From contig JAEWGL010000049.1 of NCBI GenBank assembly GCA_023388335.1, positions 1 to 28,095 of the forward strand: 28,095 nt of DNA. Reading direction: 5' to 3'. Position numbers and translations under genes: made by a program. This stretch comes from Pseudomonadota bacterium. Its GTDB lineage: Bacteria > Pseudomonadota > Gammaproteobacteria > Pseudomonadales > Pseudomonadaceae. Each line of letters opens with the position of its first letter. Position 1 is the first letter of the stretch. The notes beneath the pieces were generated by a model. The model was not told the origin of the DNA and searched no databases. It worked only from the letters and a program-made list of their open reading frames with translations. Positions 10,420 through 17,254 of the stretch are shown in pieces.

Positions 10420-10512
10420 ATGGGCAAGCGCCGTACTGAAATCGTCAATACATTCGACATCACGATGTTTTCCTTCAACAAAGCCGAGATAGAGTTTTAT
10501 AACTCGATCTAA
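10420..10512 (+). CDS. Putative 30-residue RiPP precursor peptide
   Basis: An ATG preceded by GGAG with eight bases spacing opens a 30-codon gene directly before a YcaO enzyme gene. The product starts with a basic patch (MGKRR) and is otherwise rich in aromatic and acidic residues, with FDITMFSF in the middle and EIEFYNSI at the end. It has no cysteine; Thr6, Thr11, Thr15, Ser18 and Ser29 are the hydroxyl residues. Place, size and the hairpin after its stop suggest the precursor of a modified peptide made by the YcaO protein and exported by the ABC protein. I know no matching family. A longer in-frame reading from GTG 10249 (87 aa) is possible but lacks a ribosome site. Function is inferred from context only. 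Confidence 0.6.
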   Translation: MGKRRTEIVNTFDITMFSFNKAEIEFYNSI

Positions 10513-10521
10513 CTGATGAGT

Positions 10522-10544
10522 GAGGAAGGGGCCTCCCCTTCCTC
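10522..10544 (+). terminator. Hairpin (attenuator) between peptide gene and YcaO gene
   Basis: GAGGAAGGGG pairs perfectly with CCCCTTCCTC across a three-base loop, a 10-bp stem starting nine bases after the peptide stop and ending 21 bases before the YcaO start at 10566. There is no T-run, so it probably acts as a partial terminator or RNA 3'-end stabiliser. It would give many peptide transcripts and fewer enzyme transcripts, as in many RiPP and bacteriocin operons. Confidence 0.7.
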
Positions 10545-10565
10545 CCTACAACCCAAGGAATGGTC

Positions 10566-11750
10566 ATGATTGCAGAACGCGAATTAAACAGACATGAGGC
10601 AGAGATCCGCCTCAACATACTATGTAATAAGCTGAACCTCAATCCTCACCTTGAGTTCCTCACCCCCGAAAAGCTGGTGGCAACCTGCACACTCACCAAC
10701 GCTGTTGGCGACAGGGTCTCTGCCGGCGCCGGAAAAGGACAGTGCTGCGCCTTGGGCGCGCTTGCGGAAAGCATCGAACACTACCTATCTGAATCAGGCA
10801 AGTATATCGAGACACAGCAAACACTGAGCGATGAGTTACTCTCACGAACCGAGTTCAATGATGACTGGATCATCAATTCAATTCCGAGTTCCTGCACGCT
10901 TCATACCTGCGAACTGCAGGCACTGGACGATGATGCTAGGCTGCCAGTGCCCGCCATCCTTCTGTCACCCGGCGAGCCGCTAACATTCCAGACCAGTTCG
11001 AACACTGATCTTGCCTTCCTCGCCAAATACGCTACCAATTCCGGAACGGCACTAGGCTGTAGTGAAAACGAGGCTGTCCTCCACGCGCTCAATGAAGCAA
11101 TAGAGCGCCACGCGCTTTCCGTATACTATCTTTCTGTCTGCGGTCTTGCCCCACCCTTGAACTTGAAAAAACCATCCAGTTCATTTTTGCATGAGACTTT
11201 CTCGAGTCACTTATCGTTACTTCGACACAGTGAAAAGTTGCGGATTTACCTGACCTGTGATTTCTACGGTACTTATTTCTGCATCGCTATAAATGAGCAA
11301 ACGACCATTGATTCCTTGGCAGTCATCGGCTCTGGTTGCTCCGTACTACCCGACGTAGCTCTTTACCGAGCCGTGTCCGAGCAAATGCAGTGCGAATTAT
11401 TACATAATGATGAGGAAAAAGAAGCGGATACCCTCGCGGCGAAACTACTTTCCACATCCAGTCGACTACAGACACTCATCAATCCTGTTCTGCCAACAGC
11501 AGTAAAGTCTTTTCATCCTCCCCGTACCGCACTCAGCCTGAGAAACCAGATCCAGCAAACACTGCTAAACCTGAAGAAGAACGGAAGATCCGCTTTCTTA
11601 CGAACACTCTTCAACGAGCCAGGCCTGGCTTGCGCAGTACAAATCTACATTCCCGGCCTAGAGCGTTTCCATTTGATCCGATCAGGCAACCCGGTAGCTC
11701 CCCAAAGCGCGCTCTCCCGAGGGATCAGGGAGCCATATGCCTATCTTTAA
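10566..11750 (+). CDS. YcaO-domain peptide-modifying enzyme (stand-alone)
   Basis: YcaO proteins use ATP to activate peptide-backbone amides, forming azolines, thioamides or amidines. The ATP/Mg signatures are present in order: SAGAGKG (52-58) followed by ALAESIEHY (65-73); NSGTALGCSENEA (158-170) followed by HALNEAIERHAL (173-184); and GSGCSVLPDVALYRAVSEQMQ (255-275). I chose ATG 10566 (394 aa) because AAGGA ends six bases before it; ATG 10560 abuts the ribosome site. The protein has no fused E1-like, TfuA or dehydrogenase domain and lacks the C-terminal PxPxP of many azoline-forming members. It is cysteine-rich (13 Cys). It follows a short peptide gene and overlaps an ABC transporter gene by 14 bases. 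The enzyme family is confident; the chemistry is unknown. GC is lower than in neighbouring core genes. Confidence 0.88.
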   Translation: MIAERELNRHEAEIRLNILCNKLNLNPHLEFLTPEKLVATCTLTNAVGDRVSAGAGKGQCCALGALAESIEHYLSESGKYIETQQTLSDELLSRTEFNDDWIINSIPSSCTLHTCELQALDDDARLPVPAILLSPGEPLTFQTSSNTDLAFLAKYATNSGTALGCSENEAVLHALNEAIERHALSVYYLSVCGLAPPLNLKKPSSSFLHETFSSHLSLLRHSEKLRIYLTCDFYGTYFCIAINEQTTIDSLAVIGSGCSVLPDVALYRAVSEQMQCELLHNDEEKEADTLAAKLLSTSSRLQTLINPVLPTAVKSFHPPRTALSLRNQIQQTLLNLKKNGRSAFLRTLFNEPGLACAVQIYIPGLERFHLIRSGNPVAPQSALSRGIREPYAYL

Positions 11751-13359
11751 GACCTTGTTTTGCGCTCTGGCCGCAACGCTTCTGCTGAAGATCGCGAGCG
11801 TTGTACCCGCGCTGCTTCTCGCTGACATCATCGACGACTTATCCCAGCACGGAAAATCCTCATCAATCTTGCTATGGCTTTTCGTGGGACTGATAGCCAT
11901 CCAGGCACTATTGCTTCCTGCGCAGGCTTGGTGCCTGGCCCGACTGTGCCAAGACCGTGTTCGAATTCTGTCCGCGCGCTGGTGCAGCGAACTTCTGAAC
12001 AAACGTTTTGAAGCCTATGAAAACCTGCACGGCGGCATGCTGGTGAAAGTCCTGGATCGAGGCATTACCGCCCAAGAGCGCTGGCTGAACTTCCTCATAG
12101 GCTCAGCCTGGCCCGTGCTGATAGAAGCAGTTGTTCTTGCAGGGCTATTTCTGTATTTCGGTGCGGGATCGGTGCTTCTCGGATTGATACCGCTAAGCAT
12201 GCTTTATTTGTGGTTCAACGGCCTGCTGGTCCGCTGGCGACGACCCCATATCGAAACAGTGAATGCCCGAGAAGACGAGTTGGCAGAGCAGTGGGTGGAT
12301 ACGTTTGCCAGCGCCGTAAGTGTAAAGCTTGAGTGCGCGCAGGAAGCTGCCATGAAGCCAGTCACTCACACCCTGCGCGGCTATGCAGACGCCTCCGTGT
12401 TGGTAGCCACCTCGGGCGGATGGCTGCACGCACTGAAAATCGCATTCATCGGTGCCGGGAGTGGTGGACTGTTGGCTTGGGGCATGCTTGATCAAATGCG
12501 AACGCCACCTTCACTCACCTTGGGAGAACTGGTCGCACTTTTCACGCTTGTCGGCGGCCTCCTTGCTGGCGTTGCTCAATTGGCGGAAGGCTGGCGGATG
12601 CTGGACCAATTCAGGGTCGATCGGCAAACGCTTCAGCGCTGGTTGAAACTTCCGAACTTTGGCGCTTCACCTTCTTGTTCCTACCCAAGTCAAAAGGCTG
12701 AAAAGGAACTGTCACTAGCGCCCTGTACTCTCCATGGGGAGAAAGGCGTGCGGATCCAGCTCACTGCGCCTTTGATCATACGGCCTGGCGAACATGTAGC
12801 GCTCGCAGGCCCCAGCGGCTCTGGAAAATCTACGCTGCTATCGGCATTAGCAGGCACTGTCCACTCTCTGCGGCATCATTTGCAGGTAGATGGCACGGCT
12901 ATTGACCAACTGGATGCGACGTTGCAGTTTTCGCAACTCCGCCTATGCCCTCAGAAACCACGGTTCCTTCCCGGCCAATTTCCCCGAGCAGTGTTGTTCG
13001 ATCAGGCTCACGAACCTACCCGAATAGTGGACTGCCTCACTCGCCTAAGGATGGGGCCTGAATGGTACGAGCGGGAAATTGACGGTCGAGGTGAGAGCAT
13101 CTCTGGAGGTGAGGCGCGCCGCCTGTCGCTGCTGCGAGTCCTGAATCGGCCAGGCGACTACAACTTTTTTGACGAGCCTACCAGTGGCCTGGATGGCGAG
13201 TTGGCTATCGACACCTGGGATCTCCTGTTTGAGAGACTCGACGGCCGTGGCCTGATTTGTGTGACACATGATATGGCAGCGCTGGGCAGGTTTGATCGCG
13301 TGCTTTGGGTAGAAGATGGGCTTGTGACTGAAGCAAAGCTCACTATGCCGAGCATCTGA
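11737..13359 (+). CDS. ABC exporter, fused membrane and ATPase domains (CydDC-like)
   Basis: This is a half-size type-IV ABC exporter. The N-terminal membrane domain covers about residues 1-300, with hydrophobic helices near 5-30, 45-65, 125-160 and 230-290. The ATPase domain follows, with Walker A GPSGSGKS (358-365), Q-loop CPQKPRFLPG (near 405), a non-canonical signature SISGGE (near 455), Walker B YNFFDEP (near 477) and H-loop THD (near 510). It resembles CydC/CydD-type exporters more than peptidase-containing bacteriocin exporters: there is no N-terminal C39 peptidase. AGGGAG lies four bases before the ATG, inside the end of the YcaO gene, so the two are translationally coupled. It probably exports the modified peptide as a homodimer and may give self-immunity. 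Confidence 0.9.
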   Translation: MPIFKTLFCALAATLLLKIASVVPALLLADIIDDLSQHGKSSSILLWLFVGLIAIQALLLPAQAWCLARLCQDRVRILSARWCSELLNKRFEAYENLHGGMLVKVLDRGITAQERWLNFLIGSAWPVLIEAVVLAGLFLYFGAGSVLLGLIPLSMLYLWFNGLLVRWRRPHIETVNAREDELAEQWVDTFASAVSVKLECAQEAAMKPVTHTLRGYADASVLVATSGGWLHALKIAFIGAGSGGLLAWGMLDQMRTPPSLTLGELVALFTLVGGLLAGVAQLAEGWRMLDQFRVDRQTLQRWLKLPNFGASPSCSYPSQKAEKELSLAPCTLHGEKGVRIQLTAPLIIRPGEHVALAGPSGSGKSTLLSALAGTVHSLRHHLQVDGTAIDQLDATLQFSQLRLCPQKPRFLPGQFPRAVLFDQAHEPTRIVDCLTRLRMGPEWYEREIDGRGESISGGEARRLSLLRVLNRPGDYNFFDEPTSGLDGELAIDTWDLLFERLDGRGLICVTHDMAALGRFDRVLWVEDGLVTEAKLTMPSI

Positions 13360-13418
13360 AAACAATTGCGCCCTACTACAGTAGCCTGCCAAGAAACGGA
13401 CGACAGGCGCCTCCCTCA

Positions 13419-13430
13419 AGCGGAAACGGA
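13419..13430 (+). repeat. 12-bp direct repeat, right copy
   Basis: Exact repeat of 10290-10301 (AGCGGAAACGGA), placed between the end of the ABC gene and the dnaB stop. A partial copy (GAAACGGA) is also present at 13393-13400. No transposase or integrase is found between the copies. Confidence 0.4.
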
Positions 13431-13437
13431 GCGGTCT

Positions 13438-14835
13438 TCATTCGTCGTCGTCGAAGTTGTAACTGCCCGGCGCAAGGTTCTCGAAGCGGGTGTACTTGCC
13501 GATGAAGGCCAGGCGAACGAAACCGATGGGGCCGTTACGCTGCTTGCCGATGATGATCTCGGCGATACCCTTGTGCTCGGTCTCGGGGTGATAGACCTCG
13601 TCCCGGTAGACGAACATGATGACATCGGCGTCCTGCTCGATGGCTCCGGATTCACGCAAGTCGGAGTTCACCGGGCGCTTGTTCGGGCGCTGCTCGAGCG
13701 AGCGGTTGAGCTGCGATAGCGCGACCACCGGGCAGTTGAACTCCTTGGCCAGGGCCTTGAGGGAGCGGGAGATCTCGGAAATCTCGTTGGTCCGGTTGTC
13801 GCCGCTCGAACCCGGGATCTGCATCAACTGCAAATAATCGATCATGATCAGGGCGATCTCGCCGTGCTCACGTACCAGACGCCGGGTGCGCGCACGCATC
13901 TCCGAGGGGCTGATGCCGGCGGTATCGTCGATGAACAGCTTGCGATCGTTGAGCAGGTTGACCGCCGAGGTCAGCCGTGGCCAGTCATCGTCATCCAACT
14001 GGCCGGAACGGACCTTGGTCTGATCGATCCGTCCCAGGGACGAGAGCATACGCATGATCAGCGATTCACCCGGCATCTCGAGGGAGTACACCAGCACCGC
14101 TTTGTCGCTGCGCAGCACCGCATTCTCCACCAGGTTCATGGCGAAGGTGGTCTTGCCCATGGAGGGACGGCCGGCAACGATGATCAGGTCGGCCGGCTGC
14201 AGGCCGCTGGTCTTCTCATCCAGGTCGGTATAGCCGGTGGAGATACCGGTAATGTCGCTGTCGGAGTTGAACAACGTATCGATACGGTCGATGGCCTTGG
14301 CCAGCAGCTCGTTGACGCCGACCGGACCGCCAGTCTTGGGCCGTGCTTCAGCGATCTGGAAGATCTGCCGTTCAGCCTCATCGAGAAGCTCTTCGGCGTT
14401 GCGGCCTTGAGGATTGAATGCGCTGTCGGCGATGTCGGTGCTGATGCTGATCAACTGGCGCAGGGTCGCACGCTCGCGAACGATCTGCGCATAGGCCTTG
14501 ATGTTGGCCACCGACGGGGTGTTCTTCGCCAACTCGCCCAGGTAACCGAGGCCGCCGACCTGGGAGGACAGACCTTCCTTGTCGAGCTGCTCGTGCAGCG
14601 TGACCACGTCGAACGGCGTGTTCAGGTCCACCAGCTTGTGGATGGCGCGGAAGATCAGGCGGTGGTCATGGCGATAGAAATCACCGTCCGAGACCTGGTC
14701 CAGCACGCGCTCCCAGGCGTTGTTGTCCAGCATCAGACCACCAAGCACAGCCTGTTCGGCCTCGATGGAATGCGGAGGCACCTTCAGGGCTGCGGTTTGC
14801 AGGTCGAATTGCTCGGGGGTGGAAATCTCGTTCAT
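13438..14835 (-). CDS. dnaB: Replicative DNA helicase DnaB
   Basis: DnaB is the hexameric 5'-3' helicase that opens the replication fork. The N-terminal domain (about 15-120) carries PHSIEAEQAVLGGLMLD. The RecA-like domain has TGISTGYTDLDEKTSGLQPADLIIVAGRPSMGKTT, split here as the Walker A GRPSMGKTT (222-230), the helicase motif LVYSLEMP, Walker B IMIDYLQLM, ALSQLNRSLE, and LRESGAIEQDADVIMFVYRDE. Length from ATG 14835 is 465 aa, as in other pseudomonads; an in-frame GTG two codons earlier (14841) is also possible. No intein interrupts it. It lies downstream of rplI beyond a terminator, so it probably has its own promoter, and it converges with the accessory ABC gene. Confidence 0.97.
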   Translation of the reverse strand: MNEISTPEQFDLQTAALKVPPHSIEAEQAVLGGLMLDNNAWERVLDQVSDGDFYRHDHRLIFRAIHKLVDLNTPFDVVTLHEQLDKEGLSSQVGGLGYLGELAKNTPSVANIKAYAQIVRERATLRQLISISTDIADSAFNPQGRNAEELLDEAERQIFQIAEARPKTGGPVGVNELLAKAIDRIDTLFNSDSDITGISTGYTDLDEKTSGLQPADLIIVAGRPSMGKTTFAMNLVENAVLRSDKAVLVYSLEMPGESLIMRMLSSLGRIDQTKVRSGQLDDDDWPRLTSAVNLLNDRKLFIDDTAGISPSEMRARTRRLVREHGEIALIMIDYLQLMQIPGSSGDNRTNEISEISRSLKALAKEFNCPVVALSQLNRSLEQRPNKRPVNSDLRESGAIEQDADVIMFVYRDEVYHPETEHKGIAEIIIGKQRNGPIGFVRLAFIGKYTRFENLAPGSYNFDDDE

Positions 14836-14858
14836 GGCCACACGGAAATCAGGGTGAT

Positions 14859-14900
14859 GAAAAAGACAAAGGGCACGACCTGCAAAGCAGGACCGTGCCC
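14859..14900 (-). terminator. Rho-independent terminator of the rpsF-rplI operon
   Basis: On the minus strand GGGCACG and CGTGCCC enclose an inner CCTGC-TTT-GCAGG stem, followed directly by TTTGTCTTTTTC. This is a classic terminator 45 bases after the rplI stop codon. A second small hairpin, GGCTGGC/GCCAGCC (14911-14933), lies between it and rplI. Confidence 0.85.
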
Positions 14901-14945
14901 GATGTTAACCGGCTGGCGCGCAATGAGCCAGCCGATCGGTACAGC

Positions 14946-15392
14946 TTAGGCTGCTACGACGACCACGCGAACGGTGGCTTCAACGTCGCTGTGCAGGTGC
15001 ACGGCAACGTCGTATTCGCCGACGTTACGGATGGTGCCGTTCGGCAGACGAACTTCAGCCTTGGCCACTTCGACGCCGGAGGCGGTCAGGGCATCAGCGA
15101 TGTCGTGGGTGCCGATCGAACCGAACAGCTTGCCTTCGTCACCGGCGGTGGCAGTGATGGTCACTTCCAGCTCGGCCAGTTGGGCAGCGCGGCTTTCAGC
15201 CGAAGTTTTCTTGTCTGCAGCCAGTTTTTCCAGCTCAGCACGACGCTCTTCGAACGCGGCCAGGTTGACGGCGGTGGCAGCAACGGCCTTGCCGAATGGC
15301 AGCAGGAAGTTACGGCCATAACCGGCCTTAACTTTTACTTTATCGCCCAGGTTGCCCAGGTTGGCGACTTTTTCCAGCAGGATCAGTTCCAT
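14946..15392 (-). CDS. rplI: 50S ribosomal protein L9
   Basis: L9 binds 23S rRNA at the base of the L1 stalk and helps limit frame slipping. The 148-aa sequence shows the N-domain signature MELILLEKVANLGNLGDKVKVKAGYGRNFLLPFGKA, here in pieces: LEKVANLGNLGD, VKAGYGRNFLLP. A long charged helix (about 45-80) links to the C-domain with GKLFGSIGTHDIADAL and RLPNGTIRNVGEYDV. It is the last gene of the rpsF-rpsR-DUF2232-rplI operon, 21 bases after the membrane protein gene, and is followed by the operon terminator. Confidence 0.98.
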   Translation of the reverse strand: MELILLEKVANLGNLGDKVKVKAGYGRNFLLPFGKAVAATAVNLAAFEERRAELEKLAADKKTSAESRAAQLAELEVTITATAGDEGKLFGSIGTHDIADALTASGVEVAKAEVRLPNGTIRNVGEYDVAVHLHSDVEATVRVVVVAA

Positions 15393-15413
15393 TTGGTATA
15401 AACCTCTTAACTT

Positions 15414-16313
15414 TTAACCTTCACCGTTCGCAGAACCGCTGTCGTCACCCTTCGCAGGGGACTTGCGACCGCGAAAATCAATCAGGCTATCGACAATGGC
15501 CAATACCACGAGCAACGGATAAGTCAGCTGCATGAACAGCACCAGCGTCACGTACAACCCGACCAGCCAGAACCGGCCCAGTCGTTTCTGCGCCACCAGC
15601 CCGTGCAGCAGGGCGATACCTGCGAACAAGAGCGGCACGCTGCACATCGGCGTCAGCATCGCCAGCCCGGAACCGAAGTTCGGACCGACCAGCATGCACG
15701 CCAGCAGCACCAGCGCCGGCACCAGGGGAATCCGCACCGCCTGAAACTCGCGGCCGAAACCTCCCGGGTTGTACAACACGGCTTGCCAGTAGCGCCCCAA
15801 CATCAGGGCTAGCACGCTGACAACTTGCAGCAGGGCCGCTATCAGGCCATTGAGCACTGGTACGATCAGGCCTCCAAGTCGTGCCCGCTCCTCTACCGAC
15901 AACTGCTGGTAGAGACCGTCGAGCATCTGCGGCAGGGCTTTTTCAAGCGCTCGCGCCAGAGCTTCGATCGGTTCGCGGAACACCGAACCCAGGATTACGC
16001 CATACACCAGGCCCAGGGCAATGCTGAACAACAGCACCCGGTTCCAGGACTGCCCGGCGCGCAACAGCGCACCGAGCCCCAGCGTCCCCAGCAGCACCAT
16101 GAGGGTGCGCGGCTCGCCGAAGAACCACCAGGCCAACGCGGGCAACAATGCCCAGGCGAGGACCGAAGAAGCATCCTTGAAACCGCGCCGCAGGAACACC
16201 AGGCTCCCGGCAGCGGCACTCAACCAGAACAACAGCGGCAATGCCGCACAACCGACCACCACTACAGTGGCCTGCACGCGACCGCGCATGATGAAATCTG
16301 CTAACGCTCGCAT
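15414..16313 (-). CDS. DUF2232 / YybS-like membrane protein
   Basis: This is a 299-aa integral membrane protein of unknown function, with about eight hydrophobic segments from residue 15 onward and a hydrophilic C-terminal tail (RGRKSPAKGDDSGSANGEG). Recognisable features are the GRVQATVVVVGCAALPLLFWLSA start, split as a first helix pair, LEKALPQMLDGLYQQLS in a loop, and NPGGFGREFQAVR before the last helices. Proteins of this type commonly sit between rpsR and rplI in pseudomonads, and distant relatives (YybS) sit near the same ribosomal genes in Bacillus. Spacing of 34 bases from rpsR and 21 to rplI supports co-transcription. No enzymatic motif is seen. Confidence 0.85.
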   Translation of the reverse strand: MRALADFIMRGRVQATVVVVGCAALPLLFWLSAAAGSLVFLRRGFKDASSVLAWALLPALAWWFFGEPRTLMVLLGTLGLGALLRAGQSWNRVLLFSIALGLVYGVILGSVFREPIEALARALEKALPQMLDGLYQQLSVEERARLGGLIVPVLNGLIAALLQVVSVLALMLGRYWQAVLYNPGGFGREFQAVRIPLVPALVLLACMLVGPNFGSGLAMLTPMCSVPLLFAGIALLHGLVAQKRLGRFWLVGLYVTLVLFMQLTYPLLVVLAIVDSLIDFRGRKSPAKGDDSGSANGEG

Positions 16314-16347
16314 GCTCTATCCCTTGCTACTTGTCGACGACCCGGTC

Positions 16348-16578
16348 TCAGCGGCCGTGGCTGTCGGTGTAGGGCAGCAGGGCCAGGAAGCGGGCGCGCT
16401 TGATAGCGGTAGCCAGCTGACGCTGATAACGAGCTTTGGTACCGGTGATACGGCTTGGAACGATCTTGCCGGTTTCGGATACGTAAGCTTTCAGGGTGTT
16501 GAGATCTTTGTAGTCGATCTCTTTCACGTCTTCAGCAGTGAAGCGGCAGAATTTACGACGACGGAAGAAACGTGCCAT
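16348..16578 (-). CDS. rpsR: 30S ribosomal protein S18
   Basis: S18 forms a heterodimer with S6 on the platform of the small subunit. The 76-aa product is the standard length and has FFRRRKFCRFTAEDVKEIDYKD, seen as the basic N-terminus with a single Cys, LKAYVSETGKIVPSRITGT, and RQLATAIKRARFLALLPY. It lies 28 bases after its partner rpsF in the same operon. Confidence 0.98.
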   Translation of the reverse strand: MARFFRRRKFCRFTAEDVKEIDYKDLNTLKAYVSETGKIVPSRITGTKARYQRQLATAIKRARFLALLPYTDSHGR

Positions 16579-16606
16579 GTAATAGGCTCCTCAAAAGGTC
16601 CGTGGA

Positions 16607-17032
16607 TTACTCGTCAGCGTTATCGCTGTTGTCGCTGTCGTTGCTGTCGTCGCCTTCGGCGCTTTCAGCATGCTCAGGACGGTCACGACGCTCACGGCGC
16701 TCACTGCGGTTCTCTTCAGCCTTGAGCATCTCGGACTGGCCAGTGACGGCTTCGTCGCGACGGATGACCAGGTTACGGATCACGGCATCGTTGTAGCGGA
16801 AGTTGTCTTCCAGTTCAGCCAGAGCCTTACCGGTGCACTCAACGTTCAGCATCACGTAGTGAGCCTTGTGAACATTGTTGATGGCGTAGGCCAGCTGACG
16901 ACGGCCCCAGTCTTCCAGACGGTGGATCTTGCCGCCATCTTCTTCGATCAGCTTGGTGTAACGCTCAACCATGCCGCCGACTTGCTCGCTCTGGTCAGGA
17001 TGGACCAGGAAGATGATTTCGTAATGACGCAT
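16607..17032 (-). CDS. rpsF: 30S ribosomal protein S6
   Basis: S6 pairs with S18 and binds the central domain of 16S rRNA. The 141-aa protein begins MRHYEIIFLVHPDQSEQV and contains DWGRRQLAYAINNVHKAHYV and FRYNDAVIRNLVIR, all typical. After the folded domain (about residue 105) comes a charged tail, first Arg/Glu-rich (NRSERRERRDRPEH) then Asp/Ser/Asn-rich, ending NSDNADE and encoded by near-repeats of GACAGC/GACAAC codons. In pseudomonads the S6 C-terminus is a target of the glutamate ligase RimK. It is the first gene of the operon, with TAAGGAG upstream and its own promoter. Confidence 0.98.
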   Translation of the reverse strand: MRHYEIIFLVHPDQSEQVGGMVERYTKLIEEDGGKIHRLEDWGRRQLAYAINNVHKAHYVMLNVECTGKALAELEDNFRYNDAVIRNLVIRRDEAVTGQSEMLKAEENRSERRERRDRPEHAESAEGDDSNDSDNSDNADE

Positions 17033-17054
17033 GAATGCTCCTTACGGGTTAGTA

Positions 17055-17077
17055 GTCTGCCAGCAATCTGGTCAGAC
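17055..17077 (-). promoter_or_regulatory. Hairpin in the rpsF 5' leader
   Basis: In the leader, GTCTG-A-CCAG, a four-base ATTG loop and CTGG-CAGAC form a 9-bp stem with one bulged A, about 22 bases before the rpsF ATG. An AACCCG stretch and the ribosome site follow. Many bacteria control this operon by binding of the S6:S18 complex to a leader RNA; this hairpin is a candidate for that structure, which I infer only from position and shape. Confidence 0.45.
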
Positions 17078-17150
17078 AAGGAGTGAATGACTCTGTATGT
17101 CTTGCCTTGAAGGAGGCACATGCGCGCCTGCCTGCACGGCAAGGGGCGCA

Positions 17151-17179
17151 ATTGTAGAGAAGGCGGGACGGACAAGCAA
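17151..17179 (-). promoter_or_regulatory. Sigma-70 promoter of the rpsF operon
   Basis: On the minus strand TTGCTT (17179-17174), a 17-base spacer and TACAAT (17156-17151) form a good sigma-70 promoter. It is followed by a GC-rich discriminator (TGCGCCCC), typical of ribosomal genes under stringent (ppGpp) control. The predicted start leaves a leader of about 110 bases before rpsF. Confidence 0.75.
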
Positions 17180-17254
17180 GGCAATTGGCGATTATTTGAA
17201 CAGCCAGAGACACAATCGCGGGGCACGGCGCACTGGCCCTGCCCCGCGATTCGT

